Origin: Planctomycetota bacterium
GTDB lineage: Bacteria; Planctomycetota; Planctomycetia; Pirellulales; Pirellulaceae
Direction of reading: 5' to 3'
NCBI GenBank assembly: GCA_029259935.1
Contig: JAJDEH010000414.1
Coordinates: 1-48,475 of the forward strand
DNA length: 48,475 nt
Shown here: positions 18,166 to 25,609 of the stretch, piece by piece
Layout of the letters: each line of letters opens with the position of its first letter
Numbering within the stretch: the stretch's first letter is position 1
Program-made: the position numbers and the translations under genes
The notes under the pieces: generated by a model
What the model saw: only the letters and a program-made list of their open reading frames with translations
What the model was told of the DNA's origin: nothing
Database searches by the model: none

Positions 18166-18246
18166 GGAAAGAACACCTCTGTTGGTTGATGGTACGGTCG
18201 ACGAACTTCACGGGGGCCTTCACTATAACCTCGCACTGCCGCAAAT

Positions 18247-18423
18247 TCACCTGGCCGAAACCGAATTTAAACCGGGCTCGGTTCGCCCAATTTCCAAGGA
18301 ATCGTGATCCTTCGAAATCTTCGGTGGGCCGACCTTCTGGCAAGCGCCTTTGAGCTTCTTCACGACTTCCCGGAACGTCGACCCTTCGTCATCTGTCAAC
18401 TCGGCGATATACTTCTTGCTCAT
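18247..18423 (-). pseudogene. Decayed IS630-like transposase N-terminus
   Basis: A 58-codon frame starts at ATG 18423 behind a very good ribosome binding site (AAGGAGG). It begins MSKKYIAELTDDEGSTFREV and continues VVKKLKGACQKV. This resembles the start of planctomycete IS630-type transposases (MSKKYxVxLTxDERxxL...). After residue 30 the family pattern (an ILLKADADGPNW-like stretch) is only faintly traceable and is spread over two frames. No DDE domain or terminal inverted repeats are visible. The recognition is by eye from memory of the family and is uncertain. Confidence 0.45.
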
Positions 18424-18516
18424 GGCGACCTCCTTGTCGAAAATGTCAACTGGAGGTCTCCACGAAAACCACGCTCAAACCAATCCCCAATTTTAACCCT
18501 TACAAAAAGCACTAGT

Positions 18517-19827
18517 ATGAAATATGCAACTCTGGTTGTCCTTGTACCGCTGGCAACGATGATCGTTTCGCCATTGTGCTGTTCGGCGGAAGTCAAGCAG
18601 CCGAACATCGTCCTGATCATGGCGGACGACGTGGGCTGCGATGCCATTGGATGCTACGGCGGCGAGTCCTATCCAACGCCGCATATCGACCGCCTGGCCG
18701 AAAGCGGAATGCGTTTCGATCATTGTTACAGCATGCCCTCCTGCCATCCCACACGGATTTGCTTGTTGACGGGACGATACCCGCGGCGCTTAAAGAATCC
18801 GCGCTGGGGATCGTTCCCGCGAGATGAAGAGAAGAACTCGATTGGCCAAGTCATTCAGCGGGCCGGCTATGCCACCGCCGTGGCCGGTAAGTGGCAGTTG
18901 TCGCTGCTAAGCCAGGACCTCCAGCAGCCGCACCGCATGGGCTTTCAACACTACTCGCTGTTCGGTTGGCATGAAGGACCGCGTTACCACCAGCCGTTGA
19001 TCTGGCAAAACGGCAAGCGCCGCGAGGACGTGAAAGATCGCTACGGCCCCGACGTCTACTGCGAGTTCTTGATCGACTTCATGCGAAAGAACCGCGAGCG
19101 GCCCTTCTTCGCTTACTTTCCCATGGCCCTCTGTCACGATGTGACCGACGACTTGGACAAGCCGGTCCCCTACGGACCGCACGGCCGCTACGAGTCGTTT
19201 GCCGAAATGGCGGCCGAGATGGATCGCGTGGTCGGCAAGCTAGTGGGTGCCATTGATGACCTCGAATTGCGCAAGAATACTCTGATTCTTTTCACCGGCG
19301 ATAACGGTACCGCCGGGCGATCGCTTATCCGCGCCGAAGATGGCAAGTACATCCGCGATCCCGTCTTTTCAATTTACAAAGGCAAGCGAATTCAAGGCGG
19401 CAAAACCAAATTGACCAACGGCGGGACGAATGTTCCGCTGATCGCCAGTTGGAAAAACGTCATCCAACCAGGCTCGACAAGCGACGATCTGGTCGACTTC
19501 AGCGACTGGCTGCCCACGCTGGCCGAACTGGGCGGTGCCAAACTGCCTCAGGAAGTCAAACTGGATGGACACAGTTTTGCCTCGCGCCTAACCGGTAACC
19601 AAACGGCCCCGCGCCAGTGGGCTTATGCCGAAGCGAAAAACAAATACTGGGTCCGCACGCGGCAGTGGAAACTGTACAACGACGGCCGCCTGTTCGACAT
19701 CCAGAAAGATCCGCTGGAACAAACCGCGATTCCGATCGCCCGCCTTGCCGCTCAAGATGCGAAGAAGAAACGCCTTTTGGAAGCGGCCCTCGAAAGCGTG
19801 ACGACGAAATCGTTGGCTGCGGAATGA
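18517..19827 (+). CDS. Secreted sulfatase
   Basis: 436 residues from ATG 18517, chosen because it begins a signal peptide (YATLVVLVPLATMIVSPLCCS) directly before the conserved sulfatase start KQPNIVLIMADDVGCDAIGCYGG; longer in-frame starts would run through the transposase remnant. The formylglycine signature is C76-H-P-T-R80 followed by ICLLTGRYP, so maturation by a formylglycine-generating enzyme is expected. Metal-binding DD (residues 37-38) and LFTGDNG are present. It hydrolyses sulfate esters, probably of polysaccharides; the substrate is unknown. The protein is on the short side for the family. Confidence 0.92.
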   Translation: MKYATLVVLVPLATMIVSPLCCSAEVKQPNIVLIMADDVGCDAIGCYGGESYPTPHIDRLAESGMRFDHCYSMPSCHPTRICLLTGRYPRRLKNPRWGSFPRDEEKNSIGQVIQRAGYATAVAGKWQLSLLSQDLQQPHRMGFQHYSLFGWHEGPRYHQPLIWQNGKRREDVKDRYGPDVYCEFLIDFMRKNRERPFFAYFPMALCHDVTDDLDKPVPYGPHGRYESFAEMAAEMDRVVGKLVGAIDDLELRKNTLILFTGDNGTAGRSLIRAEDGKYIRDPVFSIYKGKRIQGGKTKLTNGGTNVPLIASWKNVIQPGSTSDDLVDFSDWLPTLAELGGAKLPQEVKLDGHSFASRLTGNQTAPRQWAYAEAKNKYWVRTRQWKLYNDGRLFDIQKDPLEQTAIPIARLAAQDAKKKRLLEAALESVTTKSLAAE

Positions 19828-19869
19828 TGGGCGAGCCAGCGGTGCCGTAGAATCGTCGTTCGACGCGAC

Positions 19870-20772
19870 TCAGTGGTCGTGATGCGAGTGGCCGTGCTTC
19901 TCATCGGCACCGTGGCTACCATGGTGCTTTTCTCCATGGCCATGGTCATGGCTATGTGTGTGCATCATCTCGATGCCGACTGCCAGGGCTACTCCTAACA
20001 GCAGCGAAGCCGAGAGCCGGAAGCGATCATGAGAGTGAAAAGCCACTTCGGGAAGCAGGTCGCTGAGGGCGATACACAGGAAAAACCCCGCGGAAAATCC
20101 CAGAATACAGCCGATGAAGCCGCTATGTTCCACCGTGACGTGCGAGATTCCAAACCAAAACAGCAGCGCGCCTAGCGGACACGTCAGCGCGAACAAGACG
20201 TTGACAATATTCAGACTGCGCCGTGGCCAATGAGCGGCCCGCATCAGCGACATGACCGAGAGTGCATCGAGCGGTTTGTGAAGTGCTACTGCCAGGAACG
20301 TGCCTAGGCCGATCCAGGAATGAGCCGACGTTGCGTGTTTTGCCTCGGCCACGACGCTGGCCGAAAGCGCGACGCCGTCCATCAACGAGTGGATGGCGAG
20401 TCCGACAAAGAGGCCCACCCAACTGAACTGGTGGCCTTTATGAGAATGTCCCTCATGCGATTGGCCGTCATGCGCGTGGTCGTGACCGTCGGGGCCGCCA
20501 TGAGCGTGCAGCGGAAAGACCCGCAGCAGAAAGAACATCACCAGCAATCCGAGCAACATCGATCCCGCCACCCAACTGATCGACGAGAGGTATTCGGTAG
20601 CTTGCGGCATCATATGCAGCAGCGCGACGCCCAGCATCACGCCCGAAACCAGGCTCATCATCAACTGCGTGCGCAGATGCGTCAGCCGGATCAAGCTTGG
20701 CAGCCAGCCGCCGGCCAACGACGCCAGCACGGTAACCGCACAATAAAGAAGAATGAGATTCGTGGGGGACAT
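19870..20772 (-). CDS. ZIP-family metal transporter (probably zinc)
   Basis: 300 residues from ATG 20772. It has about seven or eight transmembrane helices with the ZIP hallmarks: HSLMDGVALSA in TM4 and HKPLDALSVMSLM in TM5, which supply the transport-site His and Asp residues. A His-rich cytoplasmic loop lies between TM3 and TM4 (HGGPDGHDHAHDGQSHEGH) and the C-terminus is a second His-rich tail (HSHDHGHGEKHHGSHG). It likely imports zinc or a related divalent ion. It is divergent from a Fur-family regulator, with a palindrome between them, suggesting metal-dependent repression. Confidence 0.9.
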   Translation of the reverse strand: MSPTNLILLYCAVTVLASLAGGWLPSLIRLTHLRTQLMMSLVSGVMLGVALLHMMPQATEYLSSISWVAGSMLLGLLVMFFLLRVFPLHAHGGPDGHDHAHDGQSHEGHSHKGHQFSWVGLFVGLAIHSLMDGVALSASVVAEAKHATSAHSWIGLGTFLAVALHKPLDALSVMSLMRAAHWPRRSLNIVNVLFALTCPLGALLFWFGISHVTVEHSGFIGCILGFSAGFFLCIALSDLLPEVAFHSHDRFRLSASLLLGVALAVGIEMMHTHSHDHGHGEKHHGSHGADEKHGHSHHDH

Positions 20773-20852
20773 AAGATTTCTGAAGGGACTTCTGCTAGTT
20801 GACGAAAAACGTTCCCCCAATGATAGGCACTTCGCCGTTTTTGTGAAGTAGA

Positions 20853-20874
20853 TGCAATTGCAATTCAATTGCAA
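20853..20874. promoter_or_regulatory. Fur/Zur-type operator between ZIP transporter and Fur-family regulator
   Basis: TTGCAATTCAATTGCAA at 20858-20874 is a perfect 8-1-8 palindrome, containing TGCAATT-C-AATTGCA, the 7-1-7 layout typical of Fur-family sites. A second, overlapping palindrome TGCAATTGCA lies at 20853-20862. The site is about 80 bases upstream of the ZIP gene start and 51 upstream of the regulator start, so it could control both. Confidence 0.65.
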
Positions 20875-20925
20875 ATGTATAGAATCTACCGAATCGATGG
20901 CCACCTCTCGTTCATTGAGGAATCC

Positions 20926-21372
20926 ATGAGTTCATCCAAACCCATCGGCCTTTCACTTGGCGAGGCACGCGACCTGCTGCGCGGAGCGGAACTGCGCTGT
21001 ACTTCATGTCGCGTCGCCGTGCTTCAGCAACTGTCCAAGGCCCTGAAACCGCTGAGCCACGCTGAAGTCGCGGACTTGTTGGTCCCCGCCGGGTTTGACA
21101 AGACAACCATCTATCGCTGCTTGATTGAAATTTCCGAAGCAGGTTTAGTGGCCCGATTGGATCTGGGCGACCACGTATGGCGGTTCGAGCTTTTGCGCGA
21201 TTTTGAAAAACCGCACGTCGAACATCCTCACTTCATGTGCGTCGATTGCGGGAATGTCGAATGCTTGCCGAACATCGATGTGACGTTCTCGCCGTCGCAA
21301 CGCGGAAGGAAAAAGCGAATCGGCGAAGTGACCGAAGTGCTGCTCAAGGGCCACTGTTTGAATTGCAGCTAG
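20926..21372 (+). CDS. Fur-family metal-responsive transcriptional regulator (Zur-like)
   Basis: 148 residues from ATG 20926, with GAGG (20917-20920) as ribosome binding site. An upstream in-frame ATG at 20869 lies within the operator palindrome and is rejected. The N-terminal winged helix reads LRCTSCRVAVLQQLSKALKPLSHAEVADLLVPAGFDKTTIYR. The dimerisation and metal domain has HVWRFELLRD, HVEHPHFMCVDCGNVECL and a final CLNC, so both CxxC pairs of a structural zinc site and the His ligands of a sensory site are present. Position opposite a ZIP transporter suggests zinc sensing. No function test is possible from sequence. Confidence 0.88.
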   Translation: MSSSKPIGLSLGEARDLLRGAELRCTSCRVAVLQQLSKALKPLSHAEVADLLVPAGFDKTTIYRCLIEISEAGLVARLDLGDHVWRFELLRDFEKPHVEHPHFMCVDCGNVECLPNIDVTFSPSQRGRKKRIGEVTEVLLKGHCLNCS

Positions 21373-21493
21373 CGCGAGGGATATCTGGCGGTGGCAGCCA
21401 TGGCTAAATTGAATGGCCCGCGTGTCGAAATTTGCTACAAAAACAGCCCGGCCATGGCCGGACTGTTGATTCGTTCAATGATCTGGCGACGAC

Positions 21494-22846
21494 CTACACG
21501 GTTTCCGTCTGGCCCGGTGTCGGAATGTCGTAGCGCATTTCCGCGTTCGGCTGGACGGGGGCGACGTCTTGGAACGAGGCCATGCCGTCGAAGTTCGCCA
21601 AGGCAATGTTGGAATTGATGGCATCGTCCCACTTGATCGCCTTGCCGGAATACGTGGCCATCCGGCCGAAGATCGATGTCATGGTACTCTTCGCGCCATA
21701 TTCGCCTTCGTTCGGAATATTTCCTTCACGCAAGTCGGCGAACAGGTCGTGATGTTCCTGCTGATGGCCGCCGCGACCACCTTTGCCGTAGGACCAATCG
21801 AGCTTCGGCGACCCGCTGCCTTGGCGCGGATAGTAAATCTTCGCGCCGCTGATATCGACCGTGCCAGCGCTGCCCGAGGCGGCTTCCGAAACGCTGTTCC
21901 AGCAACTCTTGATGTGCCGGCATTGGCTGAACATCTTCGAGCCGTCGGCGTAGGTGTACTCCACGAAGTGATGATCAAAGATCTCACCGTGATCGATACC
22001 GGTGCGAACTTGACGTCCACCTTGGCCGTTGGCTTCCACGGGGAAACCGTTCTTCAGCCAGTTGCCGACATCCAAGTTGTGAATGTGTTGTTCGACAATG
22101 TGGTCGCCGCACAGCCAGTTGAAGTAGTACCAGTTTCGCATCTGGTATTCGAGTTCCGTCCAATTCTCTTGCCGCGGTCGCACCCACACGCCGCCGCCGT
22201 TCCAATAGACACGGATCAGGTTGATGTCGCCGATCGCGCCATTCTGAAGTCGGTCAATTGTTTCCATGTAAGCCCGTTCGTGCCGCCGCTGCAAGCCGAC
22301 GGCGAGGGCCAGATTCTTCGTTTTGGCAACTTCGGTCGCGGACAGCACTCGGCGAACACCCGGCGCGTCGGTCGCCACGGGCTTTTCCATGAAGACGTGC
22401 TTGCCGGCATTCACGGCCGCTTCGACATGCAAGGGGCGAAAGCCGGGAGGCGTCGCCAGGATCACCAAGTCGATATCGCTTTCCAACACCTGCTTGTAGG
22501 CGTCGAAGCCGACGAACTGCCGCTCCTTGGGTACGTCGACTTTTTCGTTGTGCTTACTCTTGATGGAGCGATAAGCGGTTTGCAAGCGGTCGGCGAACAC
22601 GTCGCCCATTGCCATCAGGCGAACTTCGCCACCGCTGGTGTTCATCGCCTGTGTCGCGGCACCGGTACCGCGACCGCCACAACCGACCAGGCCGATCTTG
22701 ATCGTATCACTTCCGAAGGAGTGCGCCGCGCGAGCCACACTGAGCGTACTGCCCACGATGCCGCCCGCGACCAGCAAGGAAGATCCGGCCTTGATAAAAT
22801 TTCGTCGGGAGGTCTTATCGATGTTCGGATGGTTGGCCTCGGTCAT
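21494..22846 (-). CDS. Tat-exported Gfo/Idh/MocA-family oxidoreductase
   Basis: 450 residues from ATG 22846, eight bases after AAGGAG; a TTG two codons upstream is less likely. The twin-arginine signal is SRRNFIKAG (R14-R15) followed by a hydrophobic segment ending ARAAHS. The Rossmann fold starts IKIGLVGCGGRGTGAATQAM, with LVILATPPGFRPLHVEAAVNAGKHVFMEKPVATDA including the conserved EKP lysine. The C-terminal domain has GDHIVEQHIHNLDVGNW and ends MRYDIPTPGQTETV. These planctomycete secreted dehydrogenases probably act on sugars or inositols with a bound NAD(P) cofactor; substrate unknown. Confidence 0.92.
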   Translation of the reverse strand: MTEANHPNIDKTSRRNFIKAGSSLLVAGGIVGSTLSVARAAHSFGSDTIKIGLVGCGGRGTGAATQAMNTSGGEVRLMAMGDVFADRLQTAYRSIKSKHNEKVDVPKERQFVGFDAYKQVLESDIDLVILATPPGFRPLHVEAAVNAGKHVFMEKPVATDAPGVRRVLSATEVAKTKNLALAVGLQRRHERAYMETIDRLQNGAIGDINLIRVYWNGGGVWVRPRQENWTELEYQMRNWYYFNWLCGDHIVEQHIHNLDVGNWLKNGFPVEANGQGGRQVRTGIDHGEIFDHHFVEYTYADGSKMFSQCRHIKSCWNSVSEAASGSAGTVDISGAKIYYPRQGSGSPKLDWSYGKGGRGGHQQEHHDLFADLREGNIPNEGEYGAKSTMTSIFGRMATYSGKAIKWDDAINSNIALANFDGMASFQDVAPVQPNAEMRYDIPTPGQTETV

Positions 22847-23015
22847 GGGCAAGACTCCTTGGGTCGGCGAGAGAGTATGTTGGGGAAAGTTCCCGTGGGG
22901 TTGCTATAATTCAGGAACCCCGTCGTTGGATGTAAATTCAGACTTCTAGTCTAACTGCTATTTCGAGTCTCTTCAATCGACGCATCTTCAAATTCTCACG
23001 ACATTTGTGGAAATT

Positions 23016-24002
23016 ATGCTGCAATTAATCGCCTGCCTACTGGTGGCCGTCGGAACGCCCGAACTCACCAAATTCGAGTCCGTCGAGCGCCACATGGGCG
23101 TGGACTTTGAGATCGTCGTCTATGCGGCGAACGAACAATCGGCTCGTGCCGGATTTAAGGCTGCTTTCGCTCGGATTGAAAAGCTGAATCAGGCGATGAG
23201 CGACTATGAACCGCAAAGCGAATTGAGCCAATTGAGCCGTTCGGCACCGACCGAATCGCCGGTCGAAGTCAGCGATGACCTATGGGAAGTGCTACGGCAG
23301 TCTCAAGAGATGAGCCGCAAGTCGGGTGGCGCGTTTGACGTGACGGTGGGGCCTTTGACGCGGCTCTGGCGTCGAGCCCGCCGTCAGAAAAAACTGCCCA
23401 CCGACCGCCGTTTGGCCGAGGCGCTGGAAAGCGTTGGCTTTCAATTCATCCAATTAGATCCGAAAAAGCGAACGGTCGCACTTTCGGAATCGGCCATGCG
23501 TCTCGACCTGGGGGGGATCGCCAAGGGATACGCGGCCGATCAGGCTTTGTTGAAATTGCGAGAACGAGGCCTCAACCGCGCGCTGGTGAATGCCAGTGGT
23601 GATATCGCCATCGGCGAAGCGCCGCCGGACAAACCGGGCTGGAAGATCGGTATCGCGCCGCTGGAAGCCGAATCGCCGCCTAGTCGCTTTTTGCATTTGA
23701 ACAACTGCGCCATCGCCACTTCGGGCGACGCCTGGCAATCCGTGGAAATCGACGGCCGTCGTTACTCGCACATCGTCGACCCGCGCACGGGACTTGGGCT
23801 GTCCGATCGCAGCAGCGTCACCGTCATCGCGCCGAATTGCACCACTGCCGACGCATTAGCCTCCGCGGTCAGCGTCCTGGGCCCGGCCGCCGGCATTCAG
23901 TTTGTGGAGAAACATCACGACGCATCCGCGCTAATCGTCCAAGCCAGCGACGGCCAAGTCGAAACACGCCAATCAACTCTGTTTCCCAGTGCGGACGAAT
24001 GA
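23016..24002 (+). CDS. apbE: FAD:protein FMN transferase (ApbE family)
   Basis: 328 residues from ATG 23016; a GTG nine bases earlier is possible. The N-terminal 15 residues are hydrophobic ([14 protein letters not shown]), consistent with a short signal peptide; no lipobox is obvious. Family motifs: [52 protein letters not shown] and the Mg-binding [15 protein letters not shown]. ApbE attaches FMN through a phosphoester bond to Thr or Ser of target proteins, such as the NqrB/NqrC or RnfG/RnfD subunits. The stop overlaps the start of the following gene (ATGA). No target is in the window. Confidence 0.92.
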   Translation: MLQLIACLLVAVGTPELTKFESVERHMGVDFEIVVYAANEQSARAGFKAAFARIEKLNQAMSDYEPQSELSQLSRSAPTESPVEVSDDLWEVLRQSQEMSRKSGGAFDVTVGPLTRLWRRARRQKKLPTDRRLAEALESVGFQFIQLDPKKRTVALSESAMRLDLGGIAKGYAADQALLKLRERGLNRALVNASGDIAIGEAPPDKPGWKIGIAPLEAESPPSRFLHLNNCAIATSGDAWQSVEIDGRRYSHIVDPRTGLGLSDRSSVTVIAPNCTTADALASAVSVLGPAAGIQFVEKHHDASALIVQASDGQVETRQSTLFPSADE

Positions 24003-24433
24003 AAACTTTGACGAAAGAACTCTGGATGGAACTGCCCGAGCGAAGGGGCATTGTCTCGATCCACGATGAAGTTGAACGACTGGTCGCCGAGAGCGAAGTG
24101 CAGGACGGCCTTGTTCTCGTGAATGCAATGCACATCACCGCCAGCGTGTTCATCAACGACAACGAATCCGGTCTGCACGCCGACTACGAACGTTGGTTGG
24201 AAGAACTCGTCCCCTTTGACGCCGGCAGCGATCCGGCCAGCGGCGGCTACCTGCACAACCGCACCGGTGAAGACAATGCCGACGCGCACCACAAACGACA
24301 GATCATGGGCCGCGAGGTTGTCGTCGCAATCACCGACGGCAAACTGCACCTCGGGCCGTGGGAGCACATTTTCTATTACGAATTCGATGGGCGAAGGCGG
24401 AAGCGGATCCTGGTGAAGATCATCGGGGAGTGA
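23999..24433 (+). CDS. YjbQ/UPF0047-family protein
   Basis: 144 residues from ATG 23999, in an ATGA overlap with the apbE stop. The sequence matches the UPF0047/YjbQ family throughout: [55 protein letters not shown] and [20 protein letters not shown]. Conserved His residues (AHHK, LGPWEH) form the presumed metal site of the trimer. E. coli YjbQ has weak thiamine phosphate synthase activity, but the physiological role is not settled. The overlap with apbE suggests co-translation. Confidence 0.9.
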   Translation: MKTLTKELWMELPERRGIVSIHDEVERLVAESEVQDGLVLVNAMHITASVFINDNESGLHADYERWLEELVPFDAGSDPASGGYLHNRTGEDNADAHHKRQIMGREVVVAITDGKLHLGPWEHIFYYEFDGRRRKRILVKIIGE

Positions 24434-24436
24434 GCG

Positions 24437-24847
24437 ATGGAGAGATCTTATTGGACGGATCGAAGCAGCTTCGCGATCGAGGAGGCTCTCGAACCATTTT
24501 TCCAGGACGCTCTAGATAGAGGCTACCGACCGTATCGAGACGGGGACTTCGATCTCGCGTTCGGATTGTGCAACGGGCGAAATCGACAGATTGACTTTTA
24601 CCATCGAGGGGGGGCGACGCGAAGGCGAGGTCCCCTGCTGGAGGTGCTGCTCGCTGATTCCGACAAGTACATCCGACTCGGACCGTACTTCGGACTCGAA
24701 GAATCGGCCTGCGTGGTTGTCAACGGATACGATGATGCACGCGAAGTCTGCTACAACTGGCTGGATGGTGTAGACCTCGCGCCTCTCTTGGCCGGAACCC
24801 AGTTTTTGAAGCGCACAGACTTGTCCGAACTGCTGGTCGCGAATTGA
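24437..24847 (+). CDS. Hypothetical protein
   Basis: 136 residues from ATG 24437, three bases after the YjbQ-family gene, so probably in the same operon. I do not recognise a family. It is soluble and acidic, with no signal peptide or membrane helix, and mixed alpha/beta content. Notable stretches are FFQDALDRGYRPYRDGDFDL and YFGLEESACVVVNGYDDARE. Codon use resembles its neighbours and the reading frame is clean, so it is probably expressed. Confidence 0.6.
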   Translation: MERSYWTDRSSFAIEEALEPFFQDALDRGYRPYRDGDFDLAFGLCNGRNRQIDFYHRGGATRRRGPLLEVLLADSDKYIRLGPYFGLEESACVVVNGYDDAREVCYNWLDGVDLAPLLAGTQFLKRTDLSELLVAN

Positions 24848-25021
24848 GCGAGTTTTACAATGTCCCGCGATTTCGAAATTCTTCTGCCTTCGTTGTGGCC
24901 TCGATCACGAAAGGCTGTGTGTAACGCGTCGTGTTTGGTGACCGCCATGTACATCACTTCTCGTTTGCCCATCCACAACAACCACTTTGGAGTGCAGCTT
25001 GATATTGGGGAGTAAATCAAA

Positions 25022-25387
25022 ATGTCAGACGTGTCTCTGTCCTTGCTCGTTTTGAAGACCCATCAGGCGGATGGATTGCGGTGTTTCTACGGAACACTTG
25101 GAATTGAATTTGAGCAGGAGCAACACGAAAAAGGACCGGTTCACTTTGCGGGACGCATCGGTCACACGGTAATGGAGATCTATCCACTTCGAATCGGGGA
25201 AAAAGCCGACGCTACGACACGACTGGGCTTTGTCGTCCGGGACTTGAACGAGACCCTGGAGTTGCTTCGCAAACGACAACCGTCGCCGATCGCCGAGCTA
25301 CGGAAAACGGAATGGGGAATTCGAGCCGTCGTGCGAGATCCGGACGGCCGAACCGTCGAGCTCTATGACGCACCAAAGCCTGACTAG
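25022..25387 (+). CDS. VOC-fold (glyoxalase/dioxygenase superfamily) protein
   Basis: 121 residues from ATG 25022. One vicinal-oxygen-chelate module pair: SLSLLVLKTHQADGLRCFYGTLGIEF, GPVHFAGRIGHTVMEIYPLR, TRLGFVVRDLNETLELLRKRQ and RAVVRDPDGRTVELYDAPK. Potential metal ligands are the glutamates in MEIYPL and VELYD and the His in GPVHFA. Relatives include glyoxalase I, fosfomycin and bleomycin resistance proteins and dioxygenases; the substrate here is unknown. It lies 174 bases after the unknown protein, and the gap holds no recognisable gene. Confidence 0.8.
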   Translation: MSDVSLSLLVLKTHQADGLRCFYGTLGIEFEQEQHEKGPVHFAGRIGHTVMEIYPLRIGEKADATTRLGFVVRDLNETLELLRKRQPSPIAELRKTEWGIRAVVRDPDGRTVELYDAPKPD

Positions 25388-25461
25388 CAGTTGCGGTCCG
25401 TTCGCAACTTGATCGGACTGTTCCACGATGCGATGGGCCGCAAATTCATGTCCGGATTTGA

Positions 25462-25596
25462 CTACGACGGGGCCGCCGGCGCGAGGCGAGATCCGACGTG
25501 CTGGCCGATTTCGAAGTACGTGTCTTCAATCGCTGGTTGGGGATAGATGAGCGTACCGGCGGCGGCGAACAAAACTGCGCGAATCTGCTTCGCCAT
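25462..25596 (-). pseudogene. Truncated HAD-superfamily hydrolase N-terminus
   Basis: 44 codons from ATG 25596 to TAG at 25462. The product begins MAKQIRAVLFAAAGTLIYPQ and continues DTYFEIGQHVGSRL, which looks like the first 40 residues of a planctomycete HAD hydrolase (xxIRAVLFDAxGTLIYP). The nucleophile Asp of the DxxGT motif is Ala here, one base change (GAC to GCC). The rest of the domain is absent. It lies 14 bases downstream of the rseP stop and is probably a gene remnant. Confidence 0.55.
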
Positions 25597-25609
25597 GGAT
25601 TGGCGGCGG

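Noticed and set aside
19828..19860. GGCGAGCCAGCGGTGCCG after the sulfatase, faintly like the reverse complement of the 18-base repeat
   Set aside because: Only short blocks match (GCGAGCC and AGCG), with a gap; too weak to call a third copy.
21569..22909. 446-codon frame antisense to the Gfo/Idh/MocA gene
   Set aside because: The minus-strand product is clearly a Tat-exported oxidoreductase; the plus-strand translation has no family features.
24848..25021. Possible small gene on the minus strand between the unknown protein and the VOC gene
   Set aside because: The frame overlaps the preceding gene and its translation shows no family features or ribosome binding site.
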